From Branchiostoma floridae (Eukaryota > Chordata > Leptocardii > Amphioxiformes > Branchiostomatidae): a DNA stretch of 64,000 nt. Of the stretch, positions 22,861-35,079 are shown piece by piece (position 1 is the stretch's first letter; every line of letters starts with the position of its first letter). The DNA lies in the NCBI RefSeq assembly GCF_000003815.2, contig NC_049989.1:19089176-19153175 (forward strand), read 5' to 3'. The notes below the pieces were generated by a model, which worked only from the letters and a program-made list of their open reading frames with translations, ran no database searches and had not been told where the DNA came from. The translations under genes were made by a program, and so were the position numbers.

Positions 22861-24182
22861 GTAATATAGCTCCGTGATAATGTAGCAATGTGATACTGTA
22901 GCATCATTCTGTGATGCTGTAGCATTCTATGATACTATAGCACTGTAATATTGTAGCAAGCTGTGCGTGATACTGTAGCATTCTATGATACTTTTGCACT
23001 GTGATATTGCAGCAAGCTGTGAGATCCTGTGATTCTGTATCATTCTATGATACTGTAGCACTGTACTGTTGCAGTGTGCGAGCATGATGTGATGCTGTTG
23101 CATGCTTTGGTACTGTAGCATTCTGTGATACTGAAGCACTGTGTTACTGGTATGTTGTGATACTGTAGTATGCTGGGATAATGTAGCATGCTGGGATACT
23201 GTAGTATGCTGTGATACTGTAGTATGCTGTGATACTGTAGTATGCTGGGATACTGTAGCATGCTGGGAGTGACTGTAGCAGGCTGAGATACTGCAGCATG
23301 CTGTGTTACTACATTGTATAGCAGGCTGTGATACTGTAGCAGTGGCATGCCGAGATACTATGGAGTGATGTTATACTATAGTGTGTTGTGATGCTATAGA
23401 GCGGTGTTTTACGATAGTGTTAGGTGATGCTATAGAGTGGTGTTAAGCTCTAGCAAACTGATATGTATAGAATGCAGCACGGCGTATTCCGTATCACCCG
23501 AAGGCCGGAGGGCGATCCGACCCGCAGGAGGCTAGGGCTGGGACCGATGATGCGAAATACACCGTATTTTATTTTTGTCATACCCACCTTGGAAAACAGA
23601 TGTTTCGATGCGAAATGTGCCAGAAGTTGAGAAAATTTGGTGCCCTCGAACAAAAATTGTTTCAACAACGATGTTCTCACGTCTGAATCAGGTATTCGAA
23701 GTTTCGACCGCTCCGCACTCGACCGGCGTGTTGTGCACAGAGTACGTTCGTTGATATTCGATGGAAGCCTGTGTTATACGGCTTTTTATCACTTGGTCCG
23801 AAACACTTGTATCGAACGTTATCGTGGCCCAGGTATGACATACAATAGCGTATACTGGTACACTATGGTGTGGTCTGCTCTTTATATAGTACACTGTGAT
23901 ACAATACTTGTAGCATGATGTTATACTGTAGCACTTTGTTACTATGGCATACTGTGATATTGTAGCATGCTGAGGTACTTAAGCACTGTGATACTACAGT
24001 GTTGTAGCCCTTTACTACCGAAGCATGATGTGATGTTTTGTAGCATGCTGGGACACTGTAGCGTGGTGTTCTGCAGTAACTACAGCGTGCTGTGATACTA
24101 TAGCATTTTGTGATACTATAGCGTGCTGTGATACTATAGCGTGCTGTGATACTATAGCGTACTGTGATACTATAGCTTTACT
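22860..24182. repeat. 18-bp minisatellite (TGTGATACTGTAGTATGC type), interrupted
   Basis: Degenerate copies of a unit of about 18 bp, best conserved at 23150-23290 and 24085-24180, fill 22860-23440 and 23900-24182. An unrelated block (about 23455-23900) interrupts the array. On the minus strand the array gives a fake Gln/Tyr/His/Ser-rich reading frame. Confidence 0.85.
23479..23566. mobile_element. short inverted-repeat block inside the minisatellite
   Basis: CGGCGTATTCCGTAT at the left is mirrored by ATGCGAAATACACCG at the right, an imperfect 15-bp inverted repeat around a GC-rich core. Probably the end of, or a whole, small transposon within the 23455-23900 insert. Confidence 0.45.
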
Positions 24183-25200
24183 TTATGCTATATTTTATTT
24201 GCTATATTACTGCCATTTTCTTACATGAATAAAATCTAATGTTATCTAGAATATCTTTTATCATTAAATATGCATAAACTATGCTAATTTGAGTTACGAG
24301 TTACAGGAGTTAGAAAGGGCGGGCCTAGAAAACCCCACCCCCGGCCCAATCTGAATAGGGTTAAAGCCGAGTCACGTCATAAAATAATCCTGAAATGAAC
24401 ATTTCAGCTGTGCGTGAGCAGCAGATACCAATTTCTTATTCATTTGTGCAGTGTTGTGGAATTCATTAATGAATAACTAGGAACGGGAAATTCCCCTGAT
24501 TACCAACACATGCTGTAAATCAATAAATGCGTAGGTCAAATGTAGCAGACGAGAGTGACACAGCTCCTGGCGGTGACGAATCTAAGATAACCATCAAGCC
24601 TGCTCAAACTTACCAAAGGTGTGGCACAAAATTGCATTTGACCAATCAGATATAAGAGAATGGGCATATTTAGCCGAAAAACAAGCCCTGACAAGTCACT
24701 TTCTAGCATCACAGTGTTCTTTCGCCACACTTTCCCTGCACGACGGTAGGTTTTCGAGGTCTATGTTATATCTGCTTATGCTGCATATTTATATTTGCTT
24801 TTATTTATATTAGAAAAACGTAATATCACGTTCCTGTATACTTTAAAAACTTGTCGGTGACAAATATGTAACCGCCATGCCTGCTAACCTCTAGAAATCA
24901 TTCAGCCTTCTTTCCCAGTGCTCCGTGATAGAGACTTGTTTTGTTGCAAGTTCTCATTGGAAACGTGGCGAAGGATTATGAAAGCAATACGGGATGTGAA
25001 AGCAATACGTCATGGTTGACTTGATTAGATACAGACCGTAGAGAGTGTAAGGAAATGGTACCCCAAGAAAAATCCACATCGTTACACGTTTAAAAAGATT
25101 TTAATGTAATACGCGAATATAACAACCACAATTTTACATAGGTTGTATTACAATTAGTATCAAGTATTTGCCCCACAACGCCTGGCAGCCGGAAGGTACA
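24183..25200 (+). promoter_or_regulatory. 5' flank of gene A, with a kappa-B-like site
   Basis: No coding exon. A near-perfect palindromic NF-kappa-B-type site GGGAAATTCCCC lies at 24485-24496, about 700 bp before the gene A start codon. The translated exon probably begins after an acceptor-like cctggcag (to 25188). No TATA box could be assigned. Confidence 0.35.
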
Positions 25201-26389
25201 ATGCTGCCCAGGACCATTCTAGTTGTGCTGTTGTTGGGGCTGATTCTGTGGCCTGACGGGTCGCAGTCATGGCGTCGGCGGCGCCGCAGACGATGTCCCG
25301 TCCGCGACTGCCAGTGGAGCCTTTGGACAAGCTGGTCTAGCTGCTCTGCGTCTTGTGGCCCATCAGGTACCAGGGTGAGAACAAGGTAAGGATACTATAT
25401 AGATAATTTATATATACCTCGTTGTAAACGAGGGCGCCCAAAATATGTGATTTTTTTGCTTCTTCCACATTTTGCTCCTCTTCCCAAGGAACCTCCTTGC
25501 TCTTCTTCATCAACTCCGTCTGTTTTTGGCTATGTTGATACCGTCTAGCATTTCATATTTTGCATTACGTTTTCCAGTTTGTTACGTGTTTGGAATGGCA
25601 TTTTTGTCACCATGGGGATTTCAAACCCAATATTGACACTGTCAACTTACGCCCCGGTAATGTTTACTTACAAAGGTCGATCGGAATGTGTCCATTCACC
25701 TACACAAGACTCTGTTGCGAAGACGTTGGTCCCCTCAGCCTAAAGAGTGTCATGCCTAAAAAATGTTCCTTGCAGATGATGTGTTAATTTTGGTAACGCC
25801 TCGGGGAAGTGCCTTTTCATGTTTTTTTGTGACGTGATTATTCGTATGTATACGGATAATGTCGTAAAGCCGGCGGTTACGTTTACATGGGATGCCAGAT
25901 CGAGCCAGGGTAGTCAAACCTCTGCAAGTATAAATGAGCATAGCGCACTTATGTAGTAGCGTAATGGTGACTCGAAGCGACTGGCAGAATATGCACTCTT
26001 TTTGTAAAAGCGTCATGCTTTGTTATCAGTCTGGCCATTCTAGTCATGATAATTTCAATGGACGCCCGGCTCGAGCGCTCACACATGCTTAGTATAAAAC
26101 AATTCTGTTGGGTGTACGCATCGCCTTTACCATCATTACGTTGAGGGTCGGGGACCACTGTGGTAGCATCCAGCAAAAGCCTTTTCCGTCTTTCCCTGTC
26201 CTTCAACCTACATCTAATTTTGTACAAACATCAGATCTAAAGCCGTCGAAGCTCAGTGTGGAGGTAGTAGCTGTAGCGGGTCGAACAGGGAGACTCGGAC
26301 CTGCAACAGAATCTGTTACAACGGAGGCTACGTGTACGGCGGTCGCTGCAGCTGTCGGTCGGGGTACACGGGGACCTGCTGTCGAAGTG
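25201..26389 (+). CDS. gene A exons 1-2: signal peptide, Arg7, TSP1 and atypical EGF
   Basis: Exon 1 (25201-25385, 185 nt) encodes the signal peptide, [13 protein letters not shown] and the TSP1 start [20 protein letters not shown]. Exon 2 (26235-26389, 155 nt) completes the repeat ([20 protein letters not shown]) and continues into a Cys-rich EGF-like module ending YTGTCCRSG. The acceptor at 26233-26234 was chosen because only it restores the TSP1 frame (AG + A). Exon sizes equal those of gene B exactly. Confidence 0.92.
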
Positions 26390-29300
26390 GTAAATACTTT
26401 CCTTTTCAGATACTCTTGTTTTGATAACATAAAGGCAACTTCGTTCTAAACTCTTGTCATCTGGGGACCAACGTCTGCACTATACAAATGTAAATTGAAA
26501 TATTCATCTTCACAGACGTCAACGAGTGCAGAAGCAGTAACGGTGGTTGTGACCACACCTGTTACAACACACAAGGGAGTTTCTACTGCCGCTGTAGGTC
26601 TGGCTATAGTTTGTCAGGCTCCACAAGATGTGTGGGTAAGTAAACACATTCGTAAATGATCCTATTTTTGTTGCTTTATGCCACATTTTTATGTTACATT
26701 GCATGCAATCCAGGCAATGAAGTACAGACTGATTGCTGTATGGAGGGCGAGAGGGAATGTTACTTAAATCACGATTTTATTTTGGCTAACACTCCACATA
26801 TATATAGTCGATCAGGTTTCATGGGACAAATAGTACATAGTATATGAAGTGTAAGTCTCGTCTACATAATGATTGTACTTGTCTCTGTGACTGATACCTT
26901 TGTACTCTGCTGTTAGACTGTATAGATAGTGTACAAATATGGTATTTCCACAGACATTAACGAGTGCAGAAGCGGTAACGGTGGTTGTGACCACACCTGT
27001 TACAACACACAAGGGAGTTTCTACTGCCGCTGTAGGTCTGGGTACAGTCTGTCAGATTCCACAAGATGTGTGGGTAAGTGATTCATAAATAGCAGTTTAT
27101 TCCTCCTTGCATCTTTTATAGTTTTATGTTGTCTTTGTGTGACACGGGCAAATTTCAGAAATGTAACAGAAACTCACAATGAAGCGTGTAGGGCCATTCA
27201 TTGGAATGGTTGCTAGAAGCGTGATTTAGTCAGGATACACTTCATCGAACAGGTTTAATCACTTGAATGGTAAATAACCTATGGATATTGTATCTTCACA
27301 GACGTCAATGAGTGCAGAAGCAGTAACGGTGGTTGTGACCACACCTGTTACAACACACAAGGGAGTTTCTACTGCCGCTGTAGGTCTGGTTACAGCCTGT
27401 CAGGCTCCACAGGATGTGCGGGTAAGTTCATGAACCAGAGTTCGGAGACCTCAGACCTCCATGGAATACTTTGAACCTTTATAGATTTTATCATTTCATC
27501 TTGTTTTATTATATTTCAGCCATACATAGTATGGTGAAATATATTGTATTCGTAATGTTTCTTCTTTCTTTCTTTCTTCTTCTTCTTCTTTCTCCTGTCA
27601 AATCTTCAAAGTGATTCATCTCCGCCGTTCCTGGACCGAATGACCTGAAATTTGGCACAGGGGTAGAATGGGCCAATACCTTGATGCTTTTTTCTCAGTT
27701 TTTACATATCTGCCTCTAAAATGATTTTATTGAGATTTTTTGGTCAATTTTAGACCAAATCTTTTAATTTTGGCCCCTGTACCCTGGTATTACAACCAAA
27801 TGAGCTGAAATTTGACAGAGATGTGCCTTGATAATGCCCCCATATAAATTCGATAACACTTTTGGTGTACAGTACAACAAAATGCTTATTTTTGCGATTT
27901 TTTGACCAATTTTTGACCAAAAAAGGACACTTTTGGCCCCTGTACCCTGGTATTACAACCAAATGAGCTGAAATTTGACAGAGATGTGCCTTGATAATGC
28001 CCCCATATAAATTCAATAACACTTTTGGTGTACAGTTCAACAAAATGCTTATTTTTGCGATTTTTTGACCAATTTTTGACCAAAAAAGGACACTTTTGGC
28101 TCCTGTACCTTGGTATTGCAACCGAATGAGCTGAAATTTGACACAGATGTGCCTTGATAATCCCTTCATATAAATTCCATAGCACTTTTGGTGTACAGTG
28201 CAACAAAATGCTTATTTTTGCGATTTTTGACCAATTTTTGACCAAAAAAGGACACTTTTGGCTCCTGTTCCCTGGTATTACAATTAAATGACCTGAAATT
28301 TGGTATAGATAGGCATTAGATACTTGGTAACAAGATTCTAGTAAAATTTTTGACATAAATAACTTTAAAATTATTAATTTTGGCACTTTTCTGAGGGGAA
28401 ATTTGTTTTCTTTTGGGATCCTGACGTGACCTTCCGTGACCCCGCACAGAGCCACACCTGTGCGCGTCAGCCGGCGAGTTAATTGAATCAAAGACCTAGC
28501 CAATCAGCGAAGAGGAGGCCAAAGGCTAATTAATATTCATAAGCGGGGCCTCATGATCCCGTATATAGCAGTGTTCCTGCCAGGGGGAGCGAAGCCCGCC
28601 TAAGGCTCTCGCATTTTAGACTATTCAGAAGGCTTTATATTGTATCAGTTCTTAGGGGCATATCTATGATAATCGCAGCAGTCACTTAACTTCTCTTCAT
28701 GAGTTTAGCGTAACACTATTTCAGGTCAAACCGTCAAAGGCAACTAAAAACAAACTTTAACGTTACTGAGTTCAACAGTACTTATAACTTGTTATCCGAA
28801 GTTGAAACGCTAGCGATGGTATTTTCGCTGCGCTGTTAGCTCCGTGCGACTGTTGTTGACGGTCTTATAACGGTATATTTTGCACCCCTGTACCCTGGTA
28901 TGAGTAACATTTGGTATAGATAGGCATAAGATAGTCGGTAAAATGATCCAAGTAAAATTTTTGGCACAAAGTACTGTAAAAGGCTTAATTACAGCACTTT
29001 TTTTAGGGGAAATTGGTTTTCTTTCGTTCTCCATGCCATGACCTTTCGGACGATCACCCCACAGAGCCGACATCTGCACCTGCGTCTAGCCGGCAGGAAG
29101 AGTTAATTCAATTAATGGTTCAGCCAATCAGCGAAGAGGAAAGCGAAGGCTAATTAATATTCATAAGCGGGACCACACAATACGTTAACTTGAAGACTCA
29201 GGCCGTACAGACTTCTCGCCAGGATTTTTTCAAAGCGTCGGACAGGGGTCCGGGGGCCGCCGAATGTCCCTGGCGGGGTCCAGGGGCAGGGCCACTGTGG

Positions 29301-32300
29301 GGGCGGGGGGACCCAGGTGGGCGAAGCCCCCCCGGAAGCTCTTGCATTTTAGACTAAGGCTTCTTTTATCAGTTTTTTTAGGGCCATATCTACGATAATC
29401 GTAGCAGTCACTTACTTCTCTTCAGCAGTTTGACTTTAAAATATTTCGGGTCAAAGCTTCAAAGACAACTAAAACCTCATAAACAACAAACTTTACTTAG
29501 CTCAACAGTATACAAAAATATTGTACGGGTTGCCATCCTTAGTTGAAGCGCTTATTTATAGCGCTAGTATCTTCGCTGCGCCGTTAGCCGCCGTGCGACT
29601 TTTGTTGACGGTCTGATATCCCTACGTCGCCGCCTCGCTGATATTCCCACGGACATGTTTCAAGAAAAATACCCAGCAAAAAACGCTGTTCTGCGTCAAA
29701 TTCTATTCTATAAAACATGTGGGACTCAGTGTTACAGTCTAAATATTTTGTAGAAGCACCGCTGTAGGAAAGAAGGTCCAAGCAATGTAAAACATCACGT
29801 AGCATGAAGTTCGCTGTCAACTGGCACACAGCACATGACTGTTTGAAACTCTAAGTCTAATCAACAGCCGTGTTTGATTGATAGCCGGCGGTCCTTTGAT
29901 GAAGTCGGCGAAAGGTGCGTTAGTTAGAAAATCTGCGTTTAGTCTTGATACGTAATTATAAGTTAGACAGTGGCGAGGATGATTATTTTCTCATCAATAT
30001 TTCTCTTCAGAATTATTTGAACTTAATTGTACATCTAAACAATTGGCTTACCTGTGCAATGTTTATATGATTAATGATCAGTGTACTGAAATCATGTGTA
30101 ACGTATGGCTCCTAGTCAATAGATCAGCATTTTCTCTATAGTGACCACCTGTCTATAGTGGCCACATTTCCTAGTGCTGTTGTTTTTTGACATAAACTTT
30201 GAACATTTAAATTGTAAGTAACTTTAAACTGCCAGAGTTTCAGCCCAACAAAACACTCTCAGCGCCAGGGTGTGAACAGACTGACCAGACAGACGAAAAT
30301 AAATCCTCGAACAAGGTTCAATCGTATCTTCAGGGTCTGGCAGGAAGTTGTTAAACTAAAATAAGAATAGGCTCGATGGCTGATTGCATACAAAGTAAAA
30401 CAGTTTAACAGTTTTACAGCTTGAAGAAAACAAACGCTCCTACAGTACCTGCACCTGCTTGATAATTATTAAATCGTATGCCCTACTTGAATAAAAAAAG
30501 TTCACTGCAATAATAAATGTACCCACATCACAAGGAGCTTATACTTTTTTAAACTTACACCTAGTTATCGTACTGAAAATTGTTAATGACATTACATGAA
30601 GTCATTCAACAATTTTCAGTCATGATGAAAATTTTCTGAATGGAAGGTGTTATTATTGTCATTTTCTGAAAAATAGAAGCAAGCACTGTTTTTACCTGGA
30701 ATCAATTCACAATACCAGTCCACTTTGGGGGATAATGTACTGTTAAGAGGATGTTCCATTTTTGCGCAGGGGTGATTTGGAACAGTCCAATGTTGCGTGG
30801 GAAGGGGTATGGCTGAAATATGCTGTATTTGCTCTTAAGCAAATGTCAGCCTTTCTAGTTTACTATGTATCTTAAGCTGTAATTAGCATACTATACTGTA
30901 AATGCAGGAATTTCCGCGGTGGTTTTATGTTCGCGGTTTTCGCGTTGCAGATTCACCGCGAACATTTTTCATGGAAGTAAGGGACTAGAGTGTATGGTGC
31001 TACCGCGAACTTAAAATTAAACACCGTGATTATTTGCCATGGAAGTAAGAGACTATAGTGCATGGTGCTTGCGCGAACAGTCCTTTTCCCGCTACCGCGA
31101 AATTAAATCCCCGCGAACTTAAATGCTAGTTTATTTAGGAGGGTAATCGCAAGCAAAAATGCAAGCAATGTATGTGGGGAAGTCCTTTCATGTTTACATT
31201 TTATCATAAATTATGCAAATGAATTTAACATTTACGTCATCAAATTTTAGTAAGTAAGTATGCAGGTTGAGTGCAACTTTGCATGTCATTGTATAATGTT
31301 ACATCTTTGAACTACCTGCATACCGAAAACCATTGGAATTCGTTGGTCCTTTGTTTATTTATCCTCCTTAAGATATGTTAAAAATGTTCTGCAGTTCAAG
31401 TTTCAGTTGATAGGGCCCCCACTCCCACACCTCTTCTTCCTTGTATAACGAGCTATCTGCCACCAAAAAATCAAGAACATCGCATGTCCATGTCTATATG
31501 CTACAATTGAGTGGAATAGTCAGACCAACCCAACACATAAGTGAACAGGTTTGAACAACTGAATTGTACATAACGTAGTAATATTGTGTCTTCACAGATG
31601 TCAATGAGTGCAGAAGCAGTAACGGTGGTTGTGACCACACCTGTTACAACACACAAGGGAGTTTCTACTGCCGCTGTAGGTCTGGCTATAGTTTGTCAGG
31701 CTCTACAAGATGTGTGGGTAAGTGAACACATTCGTAAATGCTCCTATTTTTATTGTTTATGTCACATGTTTATATTATCATTGCATTTAATCCAGGCTAT
31801 GAAGTACAGACTATGATTGCAAATTGCTATATAGAGGCCTAGTGGGAGGGTTATCATGATCTATTTAGGCTAACGCTCCACATAATCAATCAGGTTTCAT
31901 CGGATGAATAGTACATCGCGTACGAAGTTTAAGCTCTCTCTACATAATGATTGTCTCTGTGTCTGCTACCTTTGTTGTTAGAGTATAAAATAAATAGTGT
32001 ACGGCTATGGTATGTCCACAGACGTCAACGAGTGCAGAAGCAGTAACGGTGGTTGTGACCACACCTGTTACAACACAGAAGGGGGGTTCTACTGCCGCTG
32101 TAGGTCTGGCTATAGCCTGTCAGGCTCCACAAGATGTGTGGGTAAGTGCTATTCAAGTACCCATAAACGTCCTTTCATCTAGTTTGGTCGTAAAAGAAGC
32201 CTGATGATGGAGTGCAAGTGAACACTTCTCTGGTATTAGACCTTTCATCTTCCTCTGTCTTGCCTCTGGGCCTTGCCTCTCACGGGCAGCCTTGTACCGC

Positions 32301-33649
32301 TTCATACTTGTTTAACTTGTAGTATGAAATCATGAATGATGATTTTCTTAAATGTCTCTTGATGTTTTAAAACTTATCCAACAATAATGTCTCAAAAGAT
32401 AAACTATCAAAAATACATCCGAACAGACATAGACGAATGCACCAGTCACATCGGACGCTGTGACCACATCTGCACCAACACTGCAGGGAGTTACAGCTGT
32501 TCCTGTAGGCCTGGGTACCGTCTGTCGGGCTCCAGGATTTGTGTTGGTAAGTATTTACATGTATCTCACACATGAGGTCCATGTTTCTTGCTGCGTGAGA
32601 AGATCAAGATTACAGACAACAGCTGCTATTTAGCTGGACAAAATGGACTCAATGCTAAAGATAGTTTACATATATGTCTCAGGTGGAGACCAAGAAACAT
32701 CCTAAATATTTAATAGATAGAAATGTTTTTCACTTGTTGTTCTACCTATCGATATACATGTATCACAATTTTTTAGTGCAGCTTATCTTACAGATCTTTC
32801 AGCTCATCTTACTGACCTGTATGAGTAACTGTCAGATCGTAAGCGGAGGGTACATGTACATGGTCGATGAAAAGCGACGGATACATGCCATTGGGGTTTC
32901 AATATTATGGTGAGCCATTTAACAAAGGATATATTATTTCAATAGACATCGACGAATGCAGAGGCAACAATGGCGGATGTGATCACATGTGCATCAACAC
33001 CGTGGGCAGCTACTCCTGTGCCTGCAGAGAGTATTATCACATGACGTCCTCTGGGACTTGTGAAAGTAAGTCATTTAGAAATGTGATCTATGCTAAGGAC
33101 AGTAATTTACGGACAGGCATTCTGTCAAAAGCTCTGCGTGAAATCTTTGGGATACTGACAATAGCGTCTGCTCTTGGCTCCCTATAACGCTACTTGTACT
33201 TACCAACAGCATATTAAGTAGCGATGGTCTCTACTACATTTATATTTACATTAATATTCAATTGTGACAAGTTAAAATAATAAGTTTAGCAAGTTCCCAG
33301 GTGAAGTAATATAATAAGAAACAGATAGCTCCTTAAAATATAGAACACATAAATCTTGCGAATGCTTTCTTTTATCAAAACCCATCAATTATCCTTCATT
33401 AATAATTGTATTTATACTCCTTCAGAAAGCGACACGTCTTCAGCCAACTACACGCCTTCAGACAACAATGCGACCACAGAAAGCCATACGCCTACTTATC
33501 TCGTTGCCCTTGAAGGCATTGGAAGCTCCTTTCTTGTCATCGTCGTTATCATTGTTATATACAAAGTTCTCAAAAAGATCTTGACAAGCAAGTGGAACAT
33601 TCGTCTATGTAATGACAAATCCCCACCCCCTTATGAATTGCAGACATAG
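25201..33649 (+). CDS. gene A: signal peptide-TSP1-EGF(8)-TM membrane protein with PPPY tail
   Basis: Probable type I cell-surface protein, 467 residues, 10 coding exons: 25201-25385, 26235-26389, 26516-26635, 26954-27073, 27302-27421, 31598-31717, 32022-32141, 32427-32546, 32946-33065, 33426-33649. Order: signal peptide (1-23, [20 protein letters not shown]), seven arginines, one thrombospondin type 1 repeat split by a phase-2 intron, an atypical EGF-like module, seven calcium-binding EGF modules, a short Ser/Thr-rich stem, a membrane helix ([15 protein letters not shown]), and a short cytoplasmic tail with PPPY. The start codon matches the paralogue gene B position for position. No known orthologue is named; likely roles are adhesion or ligand binding (inference). 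AATAAA near 33882 may end the transcript. Confidence 0.93.
26516..33065 (+). CDS. gene A exons 3-9: seven calcium-binding EGF modules
   Basis: Seven exons of exactly 120 bp, all phase 1-1, each one EGF module: 26516-26635, 26954-27073, 27302-27421, 31598-31717, 32022-32141, 32427-32546, 32946-33065. Each starts D(V/I)(N/D)EC and carries the calcium/hydroxylation pattern C.N....(F/Y).C.C (for example [12 protein letters not shown]). Modules 1-5 are nearly identical in DNA and protein; 6 and 7 are diverged. A 4.2-kb intron full of repeats separates modules 3 and 4. Introns after modules 1 and 4 are also similar, showing block duplication. Confidence 0.95.
27422..31597. repeat. repeat-rich intron of gene A: 163-bp tandem repeat and a duplicated element of about 650 bp
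   Basis: From about 27770 to 28290 a 163-bp unit (CCTGGTATTACAACC... ...ACACTTTTGG) is repeated about 3.3 times, at near identity in the first copies. From about 28265 to 28876 and again from about 28885 to 29620, two diverged head-to-tail copies of a longer element share the landmarks AGCCAATCAGCGAAGAGG, CTAATTAATATTCATAAGCG and TAATCG(C/T)AGCAGTCACTTA. The rest of the intron (29,620-30,890 and 31,140-31,597) shows nothing recognisable. Confidence 0.8.
30894..31138. mobile_element. MITE, TACTGTAAATGCA / CCACCGCGAA family
   Basis: Same family as the inner element at 6552-6763: left end TACTGTAAATGCAG, internal ACCGCGAAC motifs in both orientations, right end diverged near AAATGCTAG. The interior has a duplicated ATGGAAGTAAG(G/A)GACTA segment. 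Confidence 0.7.
33426..33649 (+). CDS. gene A terminal exon: stem, membrane helix, PPPY tail
   Basis: 74 codons including the stop. A Ser/Thr/Asn-rich stem ([20 protein letters not shown], likely O- and N-glycosylated), one hydrophobic helix of about 20 residues, a basic stop-transfer segment ([10 protein letters not shown]), and SPPPYELQT at the end. The intron before it is only 360 bp and holds no hidden exon, so gene A truly lacks the vWA and ZP blocks of gene B. Confidence 0.9.
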
Positions 33650-34520
33650 GTCAAGTAATAGTCAAGCAGTTAGAATGGGACAAAACAGTAGTTAAATGTG
33701 AGTTTGCATGATGTGTGATATGCTTTCTTACCTAGGCAATAATTATATCATGTAAGAGTGCAAGCAATTTCAGTACCTCGTCTGATAAACATTTGCTTAA
33801 TGTATTTTCCAATTTACACCAATTGAATGAGCGATAACACTCTTGCACTTTTCAGATATAATCATTTTACTATATATTAGCAATAAAGTCGAATAGTACT
33901 AGTGACGTCGTAATGTTGCATAACTGAGCATAGCTTCACCGACATCGCGGATGACCTGTAAACGGTAAATGACGTCTCTTCCGACCGAGGTGAACACGGC
34001 ATTCTATCCTAGCGACCTTGAGGAGATATTTGATTCGGGAAGTTAATAGATGGAGGCAGGCAGTCACGGTGGAGCTTTGAAACTTTCTGTTTATCGTAAC
34101 TGAGGGTCACACCGTATCAGGGTATCAGTTTTGAACGGCATTGAAAACGCTGTGTATACAACATATACCTGCCTATTCAGCAAACCTCGAGCAACATATC
34201 TTGAACAAGTGCCGTGTATATGCAACACATTTGTAGACCTGACTTGAGTCAAGGTCTATTTTTGCGTTGCCCTGTTTACCTAAGACTTTAGGTCTTTCCC
34301 AACCTAGACTGTTTATCAAGACGTCATTCGTCCCAATTGACGGTCCACTGGACGACAGTATATCCTCTCCAAGCAGAAACGTGGCTTACGTTTTTTCTGT
34401 GCTCTAGGGCAGACTGAAGTCATTCTTGGGATAATTGTGTTGCACTAAAAGATAGTCCCCACGGATATACGTGTAACGGTGACGTAACCACTGTACCACT
34501 AATAACAAGGCCTCTACATA
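33650..34520. other. 3' flank of gene A and intergenic DNA
   Basis: Contains AATAAA at about 33882, the candidate poly(A) signal of gene A. Nothing else recognised. Confidence 0.45.
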
Positions 34521-34523
34521 CTT

Positions 34524-34688
34524 GACGGCGCTTTCGTCGCGCTCTCTCTGCGATCTCAAGTTTGAAATTCTTTGTGTTTGACAGACAAGGAATTGTGCAG
34601 AAAAAGACGATTTTTTACGCTTTATTGTTTTTTATACAATACGTTGCGCGATGCGTCGCAAAGAGAGCACGACGAGAGCGCCGTCGTA
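34524..34688. mobile_element. inverted-repeat element (GACGGCGCT ends)
   Basis: GACGGCGCTTTCGTCGCGCT at the left mirrors a right arm with ACGACGAGAGCGCCGTC; the arms of about 32 bp contain CTCTCT / AGAGAG cores. Probably a small MITE. Confidence 0.6.
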
Positions 34689-35079
34689 GCGGAAGGGAAT
34701 ACAACAAACGACACACCAGAATCATACATCTACAGAAAAGCTAGCATCGCTTAAGCCTATAACATCCAAAGCCTGTATAGTAGCCTGACTGGAGGTCAAG
34801 GTATCGGTACGTATTCACGCGAGCGTGACCCGTTCGTAGTAATGTTGGTGGACAACAGACCAGAATCGTCAACACCTTTGTGAACATGACCACACCTGTG
34901 TTTCATAATGCTCGTGTCAAGATATCATTTACGCCCTGAACATTCAGTAAACAATGTTTCAAGGTCTTCGGGTTTGTAATGACCTCTCATATATCAAGAA
35001 AATTTACTGGAAGTGGGAAGAAAATACTTTTTTTCTCGGAAACGTAAGAAAACATGTTGATGATCTTCAGACCGAACAG

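Noticed and set aside
23040-23348. Minus-strand frame of Leu-Gln-Tyr-His-Ser repeats
   Set aside because: Translation of the 18-bp minisatellite, whose unit length is a multiple of three.
27750-28503. Minus-strand frames of 139 and 205 codons with internal repeats
   Set aside because: The internal repeats simply mirror a 163-bp tandem DNA repeat that lacks stops; no start context, splice sites or recognisable domain.
31586-32204. Frames reading [15 protein letters not shown] over the EGF exons
   Set aside because: Out-of-frame shadows of the near-identical EGF exons; the true frame is fixed by Cys pattern and intron phase.
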